NCBI GenBank assembly: GCA_035511515.1
Contig: DATKFG010000130.1
Span: 1-21,394 of the forward strand
Length of the DNA: 21,394 bases
Direction: 5' to 3'
DNA from: VBCK01 sp035511515
GTDB taxonomy: Bacteria > Pseudomonadota > Gammaproteobacteria > Burkholderiales > Burkholderiaceae_F
The notes beneath the pieces were generated by a model that did not search any database, was not told the origin of the DNA, and worked only from the letters and a program-made list of their open reading frames with translations. The position numbers and the translations under genes were made by a program. Below are positions 15,278-21,394 of this stretch, in pieces. How positions within the stretch are numbered: position 1 is the first letter of the stretch; every line of letters starts with the position of its first letter.

Positions 15278-15361
15278 CTCCCCTTTCCCGCGTAGCGGCA
15301 CAGGGGTCGAGCTTGCCCTGCGTAGCCGGGCTACGCCCGGCGAAGCAGGGGGGTGAGGGCG
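15278..15361 (+). repeat. Hairpin repeat copy 3, with an inserted second palindrome
   Basis: The unit starts CTCCCCTTTCCCGC and continues GCGGCACAGGGG. It is followed by a second imperfect hairpin (arms CCCTGC at 15316-15321 and GCAGGG at 15345-15350, with inner GCCGGG/CCCGGC), and ends CGAAGCAGGGGGGTGAGGGC, shared exactly with copy 4. It lies between ccoI and alaS and could form a terminator-like hairpin for ccoI. Confidence 0.8.
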
Positions 15362-15380
15362 CTCGCCGCGGCACCCCCAG

Positions 15381-15386
15381 TATCAT
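15381..15386 (+). promoter_or_regulatory. Possible -10 hexamer for alaS
   Basis: TATCAT lies 7 nt before the alaS ATG. No recognisable Shine-Dalgarno sequence precedes the ATG and no -35 hexamer is clear. If it is a -10, the transcript would be leaderless or nearly so. Confidence 0.3.
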
Positions 15387-15393
15387 TGCGGCC

Positions 15394-18036
15394 ATGAACA
15401 GCGCCGAAATCCGCGAACGGTTCCTGAAATTCTTCGAAGGCAACGGGCACACGATCGTGCGCTCGTCCTCGCTGGTGCCGGCCAACGACCCGACGCTGCT
15501 GTTCACGAATTCGGGGATGGTGCAGTTCAAGGACGTGTTCACGGGGCGCGAGACGCGCCCGTACCGGCGTGCCACCAGCGCACAGAAGTCGCTGCGTGCC
15601 GGCGGCAAGCACAACGACCTGGAGAACGTCGGCTACACGGCCCGGCATCACACTTTTTTCGAGATGCTGGGCAACTTCAGCTTCGGCGACTACTTCAAGC
15701 GCGGGGCGATCGACTACGCCTGGCAGCTGCTGACGCGCGTATACGGGTTGCCGGCCGAGAAGCTGTGGGTGACGGTGTACGTCGACGACGACGAGGCCTA
15801 TTCGATCTGGACCCGCCACATCGGCGTGCCCGCATCGCGCTGCATCCGGATCGGTGACCGGCCGGGCCAGCCGAAGTACACGTCCGACAACTTCTGGCAG
15901 ATGGCCGATACCGGCCCGTGCGGGCCGTGCACCGAGATCTTCTATGACCACGGCCCGCAGGTGGCCGGTGGCCCGCCGGGCTCCCCCGACGCCGACGGCG
16001 ACCGCTTCATCGAGATCTGGAACCTGGTGTTCATGCAGTTCGACCGCGACGAAGCCGGCAACCTGACGCCCTTGCCGCGGCCGTGCGTGGACACCGGCAT
16101 GGGCCTGGAGCGGCTGGCTGCGGTGCTGCAGGGGGTGCATAGCAATTACGAGATCGATCTTTTCCAGCGGCTGATCCGGGCGGCCGCGCGCGAAACGGGC
16201 ACCGGCGACCTGAACGACAATTCGCTCAAGGTGATCGCCGACCACATTCGCGCCTGCGCCTTCCTGGTGGCCGACGGCGTGATCCCCGGCAACGAGGGTC
16301 GCGGCTACGTGCTGCGGCGGATCGTGCGGCGCGCGCTGCGGCACGGCTACAAGCTCGGCTGCCGCGAACCGTTCTTCCACCGGCTGGCCGCCGACCTGGC
16401 GCAGGAGATGGGCGCGGCCTATCCGGAGCTGGTCGAGAACCTGGCGCGCATCGAAGCGGTGCTGCTGCAGGAGGAGCAGCGCTTCGGCGAAACGCTGGAA
16501 AACGGGATGAAGATCCTGGAGTCGGCCCTTGGCCAGCTGCGCAGCGGCGATGCGCGCATGCTCGATGGTGAAACCGCGTTCGTGTTGTACGACACGCACG
16601 GCTTTCCGGTCGACCTGACCGCCGACATCGCGCGCGAGCGCGGCTTCACGGTCGACATGGCCGGTTTCGAGCGGGCCATGGAGCGCCAGCGCGTTCAGGC
16701 GCGCGCCGAGGGCCGCTTCCGGATGAGCGCCGGCCTCGAATACGAGGGCGACCGCACGCGCTTCGTCGGCTACGAGAGCCTGCGCTCCGATTCGCGCGTG
16801 GTGGCGCTGTATTCCGACGGCATCGCGGTTCCCAGCCTGCGCGCCGGTCAGCCCGGCGTGGTGGTGCTGGACGCGACGCCGTTCTACGCGGAAGGCGGCG
16901 GGCAGGTCGGCGACCGCGGCGAGCTGGCCGGCACCAACGGCACCTTCCGGGTCGACGACACGCAGAAGATCCAGGCCGAGGTATACGGTCACCACGGAAC
17001 GCTGGTTACGGGGACGATGCGCGTGGGCGACGCGGTCGAGGCGCGCGTCGACGGGGACCTGCGCGCGCGCACGATGCTGAACCATTCGGCCACCCACCTG
17101 ATGCATGCGGCGCTGCGCGCGGTGCTGGGCGAGCACGTGCAGCAGAAAGGCTCGCGCGTGGATCCCGAGCGCACGCGCTTCGACTTTTCGCACGACCGGC
17201 CCATGGACGCGGCCGAGGTGCGGCGTGTGGAAACGATCGTGAACCGGGCGATTCGCGCCAATGCTCCGGTCAGCGCGGACGTGATGAAATTCGACGACGC
17301 GATCGCTGCCGGCGCCCTGGCGTTCTTCGGCGACAAGTACGGCGACGAGGTGCGGGTGATCGCGATGGGTGGCGACGGTGAGAACTTTTCCACCGAGCTG
17401 TGCGGCGGCACCCATGTCAGGCGCACCGGCGAGATCGGGCTGTTCAAGGTGGTTGCGGAAAGCGGGATCGCCTCGGGCGTGCGCCGGATCGAGGCGGTGA
17501 CCGGTCCCGGCGCGCTCGAATACGTGCAGTGGCTCGACGCCCAGCTCGCCGCGGTCGCCGAAGCCGTGCGCAGTCCGGTGGCCGAGGTGAGCGAACGGGT
17601 CTCGCAGGTGCTGGACAACGTGCGCACGCTGGACAAGGAGATCATCCGGCTCAAGAGCCGCCTGGCCGCGGGACAGGGCGATGATCTGGCGGCACGGGCG
17701 GTCGAGGTCAAGGACGGCGTGAAGGTGCTGGCGGCGACGCTGGACGGAGCCGACGCGCGCACGCTGCGCGAAACGCTCGATCAGCTGAAGAACAAGCTCA
17801 AGAGCGCGGCCATCGTGCTGGCCAGCGTCGAGGACGGCAAGGTGCAGATCGCCGCGGGCGTCACGCCCGATGCGGTGGGCCGGGTCAAGGCAGGCGACCT
17901 GGTCAATTTCGTCGCCTCCCAGGTCGGCGGCAAGGGCGGCGGCAGGCCCGACATGGCGATGGCCGGGGGCAACGATCCGGCCGGCCTGCCCGCAGCGCTG
18001 GGGAAAGTGCCGGCGTGGGTGGCGCAGCGGTTGTAG
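15394..18036 (+). CDS. alaS: Alanyl-tRNA synthetase
   Basis: An 880-residue class II synthetase of normal bacterial length. The catalytic core begins MNSAEIRERFLKFFEGNGHT and carries the usual RAGGKHNDLENVG and TGPCGPCTEIFYD segments. The editing domain, which clears mischarged Ser and Gly, has the zinc ligands H564 and H568 (HSATH) and C670 and H674 (CGGTH). A coiled C-terminal DHHA1 domain ends GGRPDMAMAGG. It ligates alanine to tRNA-Ala in the cytosol. The ATG at 15394 is where family similarity begins; a 27-codon extension upstream runs into repeat sequence and is rejected. tusA follows about 40 bp downstream on the same strand. Confidence 0.97.
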   Translation: MNSAEIRERFLKFFEGNGHTIVRSSSLVPANDPTLLFTNSGMVQFKDVFTGRETRPYRRATSAQKSLRAGGKHNDLENVGYTARHHTFFEMLGNFSFGDYFKRGAIDYAWQLLTRVYGLPAEKLWVTVYVDDDEAYSIWTRHIGVPASRCIRIGDRPGQPKYTSDNFWQMADTGPCGPCTEIFYDHGPQVAGGPPGSPDADGDRFIEIWNLVFMQFDRDEAGNLTPLPRPCVDTGMGLERLAAVLQGVHSNYEIDLFQRLIRAAARETGTGDLNDNSLKVIADHIRACAFLVADGVIPGNEGRGYVLRRIVRRALRHGYKLGCREPFFHRLAADLAQEMGAAYPELVENLARIEAVLLQEEQRFGETLENGMKILESALGQLRSGDARMLDGETAFVLYDTHGFPVDLTADIARERGFTVDMAGFERAMERQRVQARAEGRFRMSAGLEYEGDRTRFVGYESLRSDSRVVALYSDGIAVPSLRAGQPGVVVLDATPFYAEGGGQVGDRGELAGTNGTFRVDDTQKIQAEVYGHHGTLVTGTMRVGDAVEARVDGDLRARTMLNHSATHLMHAALRAVLGEHVQQKGSRVDPERTRFDFSHDRPMDAAEVRRVETIVNRAIRANAPVSADVMKFDDAIAAGALAFFGDKYGDEVRVIAMGGDGENFSTELCGGTHVRRTGEIGLFKVVAESGIASGVRRIEAVTGPGALEYVQWLDAQLAAVAEAVRSPVAEVSERVSQVLDNVRTLDKEIIRLKSRLAAGQGDDLAARAVEVKDGVKVLAATLDGADARTLRETLDQLKNKLKSAAIVLASVEDGKVQIAAGVTPDAVGRVKAGDLVNFVASQVGGKGGGRPDMAMAGGNDPAGLPAALGKVPAWVAQRL

Positions 18037-18066
18037 CGGCGGCATCGGGCCGTCGAGCGGGAACCT

Positions 18067-18070
18067 GGAG
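18067..18070 (+). promoter_or_regulatory. Ribosome-binding site of tusA
   Basis: GGAG, 6 nt before the ATG at 18077, decides the tusA start. Confidence 0.6.
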
Positions 18071-18076
18071 CATGTG

Positions 18077-18334
18077 ATGAGCGCGGATACGCCTGGGATG
18101 ATCGTCGAGGAATACGACCGCGAGGTCGACGCGCGGGGCCTGACCTGCCCGCTGCCGATCCTGCGGGCGAAAAAGGCACTGGCCGGCATGGAAAGCGGCC
18201 AGATCCTGAAGATCGTCTGCACCGACCGCAACTCGGTTCGGGACTTTCAGGCCTTCGCGAAGCAGACCGGCAACGACCTGCTGCGCCAGCTGACGGTCGG
18301 CACCGAGTTCCTGCACTTCCTGCGCCGGCGCTGA
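18077..18334 (+). CDS. tusA: TusA/SirA-family sulfur carrier protein
   Basis: An 85-residue protein with the family signature DARGLTCPLPIL, in which C24 of CPLP is the sulfur-carrying cysteine. It then shows the alternating helix and strand pattern of the two-layer fold (LRAKKALAGMESGQILKIVC, DFQAFAKQTGNDLL). TusA-like proteins accept persulfide sulfur from a cysteine desulfurase and pass it on for tRNA 2-thiouridine formation, molybdenum cofactor synthesis or other sulfur routes. Its place directly after alaS on the same strand is compatible with the tRNA role but does not prove it, because TusA paralogues occur in several pathways. A dispersed repeat follows the stop. Confidence 0.9.
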   Translation: MSADTPGMIVEEYDREVDARGLTCPLPILRAKKALAGMESGQILKIVCTDRNSVRDFQAFAKQTGNDLLRQLTVGTEFLHFLRRR

Positions 18335-18350
18335 ACGGCGCGAACATGAG

Positions 18351-18450
18351 AATCCCCCCCTGCCGCTTGCGGGACAGGCCACGAAAAGAATCTCCCCTCT
18401 CAAGCTTGCGGGAGAGGGGCCGAAGCAGGGCGAAGCAGGGGGGTGAGGGC
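18351..18450 (+). repeat. Hairpin repeat copy 4, partly duplicated in tandem
   Basis: A degenerate half unit (GAATCCCCCCCTGCCGC through GGGACAGGCC) is followed by a fuller one starting GAATCTCCCCTCTC, with arm GCGGGAGAGGGG, a doubled CGAAGCAGGG (18421-18440), and GGGGTGAGGGC at the end. It fills the gap between tusA and the small membrane protein and stops 2 nt before that gene's TTG start. Confidence 0.85.
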
Positions 18451-18452
18451 AA

Positions 18453-18941
18453 TTGAAACGCTGGATCTGGATCATCTCGCTGACGGTGGCTGCGCTGCTC
18501 GCGGTGTACATCATCGTCGAGGTTTACTGGAGCTACTCGACCGGAGAGCGTGCCGGCTGGATCCAGAAATTCAGCCGCAAGGGCTGGCTGTGCAAGACGT
18601 GGGAAGGCGAGATGGCGATGGTGACGATGCCCGGCACCGTCCCCGAGAAGTGGGCCTTCACGGTCTGGGACGAGCACGTGGTGGCGCAGATCAACCAGAC
18701 GATGGGCAAGCGCGTCGCGCTCACCTATCAGCAGAAAAAGGGCCTGCCGACGAGCTGCTTCGGCGACACCGAATACTGGGTCACCGGCGTGCGCGAGTTG
18801 TCGGATGTGCCGCCGGTCCCGGGCGCGGTGCCCGATTCATCGCAGGCCCCGGCGCCATCGGCAGCTCCGTCACAGGCTCCGGCCCCAGCGCAGGCCCCGG
18901 CCCCAGCGCTGGCCCCAGCGCCGGCCGCGCCCGCCCGGTAG
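18453..18941 (+). CDS. Small single-pass membrane protein with Pro/Ala-rich tail, function unknown
   Basis: A 162-residue protein starting at TTG. Residues 5-25 form one transmembrane helix (IWIISLTVAALLAVYIIVEV), followed by a compact, probably periplasmic domain of about 90 residues (AGWIQKFSRKGWLCKTWEGE; two cysteines, C47 and C102, could form a disulfide). The tail from about 121 is Pro, Ala and Gln-rich and lengthened by an 18-bp tandem repeat. Similar short proteins in betaproteobacteria are, as I recall, sometimes labelled 6-phosphogluconate dehydrogenase; no dehydrogenase motif is present here and that name should not be used. TTG is chosen because an in-frame TGA lies just upstream within the repeat and the next Met would remove the membrane helix. 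GTGAGGG from the repeat is only 3 nt from the TTG. Confidence 0.75.
   Translation: MKRWIWIISLTVAALLAVYIIVEVYWSYSTGERAGWIQKFSRKGWLCKTWEGEMAMVTMPGTVPEKWAFTVWDEHVVAQINQTMGKRVALTYQQKKGLPTSCFGDTEYWVTGVRELSDVPPVPGAVPDSSQAPAPSAAPSQAPAPAQAPAPALAPAPAAPAR
18873..18908 (+). repeat. 18-bp tandem repeat inside the Pro/Ala tail
   Basis: CAGGCTCCGGCCCCAGCG (18873-18890) is followed directly by CAGGCCCCGGCCCCAGCG (18891-18908), one mismatch apart, with a further partial unit after. Each unit encodes QAPAPA, so copy number would change tail length in frame. Confidence 0.7.
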
Positions 18942-19022
18942 CCTGCCACCCGGAGCACAGGGTCACTTCACCAGTTGCGCCTCGAGCGGGGACTTTCCAT
19001 CGACCACGGCGTGACATCGTCC

Positions 19023-19029
19023 GGAAAGG
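19023..19029 (+). promoter_or_regulatory. Ribosome-binding site of the S9 peptidase gene
   Basis: GGAAAGG, 7 nt before the ATG at 19037, decides that start over longer upstream frames. Confidence 0.6.
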
Positions 19030-19036
19030 CGCATTG

Positions 19037-21028
19037 ATGAGCACGGCAAGAAGAACCTCGACTGCGCCAGTGCGTCCCTTCAGGGACGGTGCGCTGGTCT
19101 GCGCTTTATCGGCGATGGCGCTGAGCGCGAACGCGGGCCAGACGCCGGCACCAGAGAGGCTCGTCCACCGGTTCCTCGAAGTTGTGATGTCTCCGGACGG
19201 AGCATTCGTGGCGTCGGTGGAGGGCAATTCGCCCGTCGGAGGGTTTTATCCCCCGATACGCGAACTGGTGATCCGGCGCTTGGCGACCGGCGCTGCCACG
19301 AAGATTGTGCTGCCGTGCGGCGATGCGCCGCAGTGCTGGCCGGGTTCACCGGCCTGGGCACCCGACGGCAAGCGCGTCAGCTTCACGCTGCGCTCGCCCG
19401 GAACTCACGCCTACGCCGTCTATTCCGTGGCGCCTGACGCCACCGCCCCGACGCAGCAGCTGGCCTTCGGCGGAACCATCAAAGAGCTGCGCTATGGGTC
19501 CGATGGCCGGCTCGCGATGCTGGCCACGGAACACCCACGCAAGGAGGTCGGCGCGACCGAGGCGGGAGCGCCGATTGCAGGCGATCTGGACGAACCGTCG
19601 CCGGAGCAGCGGATCGGGATCCTCGAGGGCGCCTCTCTTCGCTGGGTTTCCCCGCCGGATCTGTATGTCTACGAATATGAATGGCGGCCCGACGGCAAAG
19701 GATTTGTGGGTACCGCGGCGCCGGGCGATGGCGACAACAACTGGTGGACGGCAAAGCTGTATGCCTTCGATGTGAGCAACGGCGCACCCCGCGTCCTGTA
19801 CAGCCCGAAGGACATTCATCAGCAGATCGCGAATCCGAAGGTGTCGCCCGACGGGCGCACAGTCGCCTTCATCTCTGGACTGATGAGCGACTTCAACTCG
19901 ACGGGCGGCGATGTTTACACGCTGCCGCTCGAAGGCGGGTCGGCCGTCAATGTAACGCCGGGCATGGCCGCGTCCGCGACATCCCTCGGCTGGAGCTGCA
20001 GCGGCACGCTGCGCGCGCAGTTGCTCGCAGGCGATCGGATCAAGCTGGTCGAGTTCGAGCTGATGCCCGACGCCGTCTCGATACACGCCCTGTGGAAGGG
20101 CGCGGACAGTCTGCATGGGCACGACGCGGGTGTCTCGACGGCTTGTCCGTCGGGCATGACGGCCGCTGCCCACGAGTCTTTCACGGCGCCCCCGGAAATT
20201 GAAACAGGAACGCCAGGGCAATGGCGGGACCTCACGGCCGTCAATGCCGGCTTGAGCGTGCCCATGCAGGTGCAAAGCCTGTCCTGGAAGAGCGAGGGAT
20301 TCGACGTGCAGGGTTGGCTCATGCTGCCGGACCACGCCAAGGGCAAGATGCCGATGGTGACCGTCATTCATGGCGGTCCGGCCGCGGCTGTGGTTCCGTT
20401 TTTTGCCGGTCCAGGCTTGCTGGATGCGCTGATCGATCGCGGCTATGCGCTGTTCCGGCCGAACCCTCGCGGCAGCTTTGGCCAGGGCGAGCGCTTCACG
20501 TCCGCCAATGTTCGCGACCTGGGCCTGGGCGACCTGCGCGATGTTCTCTCGGGAGTCGACGCGGCGCTGAAGGCCGCCCCCATTGACGAGGAGCGGCTGG
20601 GGATAACCGGCGGAAGTTACGGCGGCTTCATGACGATGTGGGCGGTGACCCAGACCAACCGCTTCAAGGCTGCGGTCGCCGCCGCTGGAATCAGCGATTG
20701 GCTGTCGTACTACGGTGAAAACGGCATCGACGGCTGGATGCTGCCTTACTTCGGCGCTTCGGTGTATGAGGACCCGGCCGTCTACGCGCAGTCATCGCCG
20801 ATCAATTTCATCCGCAAGGTACACACGCCCACTTTCGCGTGGGCGGGAGAGCACGACATCGAGTGCCCCGCCGTGCAGACGCAGGAGTTCTGGCATGCGT
20901 TGAAGACCCTCGGCATTCCGACGGCCGTGATGATCTATCCGGGCGAAGGCCACGGGCTGCGGGATCCGGAGCACACGGCGGACGCGGTGCGCCGTACGGT
21001 CGAATGGTTCGATCGATATCTGAAGTAA
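19037..21028 (+). CDS. Exported S9 family peptidase (prolyl oligopeptidase/dipeptidyl-peptidase type)
   Basis: A 663-residue serine peptidase. A signal peptide is likely (basic start, hydrophobic GALVCALSAMALSANA, cleavage near residue 34), placing it in the periplasm or outside. Residues from about 40 to 400 carry repeated SPDG/APDG-type turns of a TolB-like beta-propeller. The alpha/beta-hydrolase domain follows with the oxyanion-region HGGP, the nucleophile S527 in GGSYGGF, the acid D607 in GEHDIECP, and the base H639 in EGHGLRDP. Enzymes of this type cleave short peptides, often after proline or from the N-terminus; exact specificity is not visible. No partner genes are evident: a small membrane protein lies 95 bp upstream and a convergent transferase-like gene lies downstream. 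Confidence 0.92.
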   Translation: MSTARRTSTAPVRPFRDGALVCALSAMALSANAGQTPAPERLVHRFLEVVMSPDGAFVASVEGNSPVGGFYPPIRELVIRRLATGAATKIVLPCGDAPQCWPGSPAWAPDGKRVSFTLRSPGTHAYAVYSVAPDATAPTQQLAFGGTIKELRYGSDGRLAMLATEHPRKEVGATEAGAPIAGDLDEPSPEQRIGILEGASLRWVSPPDLYVYEYEWRPDGKGFVGTAAPGDGDNNWWTAKLYAFDVSNGAPRVLYSPKDIHQQIANPKVSPDGRTVAFISGLMSDFNSTGGDVYTLPLEGGSAVNVTPGMAASATSLGWSCSGTLRAQLLAGDRIKLVEFELMPDAVSIHALWKGADSLHGHDAGVSTACPSGMTAAAHESFTAPPEIETGTPGQWRDLTAVNAGLSVPMQVQSLSWKSEGFDVQGWLMLPDHAKGKMPMVTVIHGGPAAAVVPFFAGPGLLDALIDRGYALFRPNPRGSFGQGERFTSANVRDLGLGDLRDVLSGVDAALKAAPIDEERLGITGGSYGGFMTMWAVTQTNRFKAAVAAAGISDWLSYYGENGIDGWMLPYFGASVYEDPAVYAQSSPINFIRKVHTPTFAWAGEHDIECPAVQTQEFWHALKTLGIPTAVMIYPGEGHGLRDPEHTADAVRRTVEWFDRYLK

Positions 21029-21093
21029 AGCCCCAAGGCGTGGGTAGAAGTCCGCGCGGCAGAGCGCAGAACTGCGCGTGCTGCTGATGTTCT

Positions 21094-21130
21094 CCCTCTC
21101 CCGCTTGCGGGAGAGGGCGGGGGTGAGGGT
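21094..21130 (+). repeat. Hairpin repeat copy 5 (best copy), between convergent genes
   Basis: Arms CCCTCTCCCGC and GCGGGAGAGGG pair perfectly over 11 bp around a TT loop, followed by GGGGGTGAGGG. Lying between the S9 peptidase stop and the convergent minus-strand gene stop, it may act as a two-way terminator or mRNA 3'-end stabiliser, though no T-run follows. Confidence 0.85.
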
Positions 21131-21201
21131 GGTGTTTTTGCGTCCGGGGCGCGAGAGCGGAAAGGCATAAGCGAGGTGACGAGCGCGAAAGAGGCCGTCC
21201 C

Positions 21202-21394
21202 TCAAGCGGCTGGCATGCTTTCGTTGGGCGCGGGCCGAGTCGCGATGAAAGCGTCGGTTGCCTCGAGGGCGTCGCACAGGGCCGCGAGGCGCGGATAACC
21301 GCCCTCCGGAAGCATGGGCGCCGCCCTCAACTTGAGATAGAAGACGAGGACGGCCGCCGAGATGTCGGCCTGGGTGAGCGCCGGACCGCACAGG
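21202..21394 (-). CDS. Glutathione S-transferase-like protein, C-terminal part, cut by window edge
   Basis: The reverse strand is open from the right edge to a TGA at 21202-21204, giving about 63 C-terminal residues. The segment LTQADISAAVLVFYLKLRAA, followed by YPRLAALCDALEATDAFIAT, fits the C-terminal helical domain of glutathione S-transferases, where an Ala-Asp-(Ile/Phe) N-capping motif starts a helix and a final helix follows a conserved Tyr-Pro. The thioredoxin-like N-terminal domain that would bind glutathione is outside the window, so class and substrate cannot be given. The gene converges on the S9 peptidase gene. Confidence 0.7.
   Translation of the reverse strand, partial: LCGPALTQADISAAVLVFYLKLRAAPMLPEGGYPRLAALCDALEATDAFIATRPAPNESMPAA

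Noticed and set aside
15313..15393. 27-codon N-terminal extension of alaS
   Set aside because: It is encoded by repeat sequence (MPCVAGLRPAKQGGEGA) and alaS family similarity begins at MNSAEIRERF.
11748..15614. Minus-strand open frame of 1288 codons across the phosphodiesterase and ccoI genes
   Set aside because: It runs antisense through two well-supported genes and a repeat, with no recognisable domain; length reflects GC bias.
15331..18231. Minus-strand open frame of 966 codons opposite alaS
   Set aside because: Shadow of alaS; His/Arg/Ala-rich without family similarity.

Overview
The window is a very GC-rich, gene-dense stretch of a proteobacterial chromosome. Gene content and style (glutaminyl-tRNA synthetase, a CcoI/FixI-type copper ATPase with an FNR-type box, TusA, an ECF sigma factor with a small zinc anti-sigma protein, many 1-11 nt gene overlaps) point to a betaproteobacterium, probably Burkholderiales. 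That placement is inference; no rRNA or tRNA gene is present to settle it. I see no prophage, IS element, CRISPR array or transposase.

Left half (1-11243), all on the minus strand. In transcription order: acylphosphatase, a cytosolic gamma-glutamyltransferase-family enzyme, a beta-hydroxyacid dehydrogenase, an ECF sigma factor, a 62-residue zinc-finger anti-sigma candidate, a periplasmic SRPBCC/START-like protein, and then a tightly coupled run. That run is a TVP38/TMEM64-FAD oxidoreductase fusion, a TIGR04283-type glycosyltransferase, a TIGR04282-type transferase, a 25-codon micro-ORF, glnS and an M24 aminopeptidase P cut by the left edge. Every junction in this run overlaps by 1-11 nt, so translational coupling is likely.

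Right half (11308-21028), mostly on the plus strand. A DUF4442 hotdog-fold protein overlaps a glycerophosphodiester phosphodiesterase. Then come a ccoI-like P1B ATPase behind a perfect TTGAT-N4-ATCAA box, alaS, tusA, a small single-pass membrane protein with a Pro/Ala tail, and an exported S9 prolyl-oligopeptidase-family peptidase. The minus-strand C-terminus of a glutathione S-transferase-like protein ends the window.

Five copies of a GC-rich hairpin repeat (CCCTCTCCCGC arm, GCGGGAGAGGG arm, then GGGGTGAGGG) are scattered through the window, all in the same orientation. Four are intergenic. One encodes the last residues of the oxidoreductase fusion and places a purine-rich ribosome-binding-like sequence before the next gene; another abuts the TTG start of the small membrane protein.

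No complete novel system is demonstrable. The most unusual items are the roughly 100-residue insertion inside GlnRS, the micro-ORF joined by ATGA overlaps on both sides, the repeat built into a gene junction, and the coupling of a TIGR04282/TIGR04283/TVP38-FAD module to translation genes.
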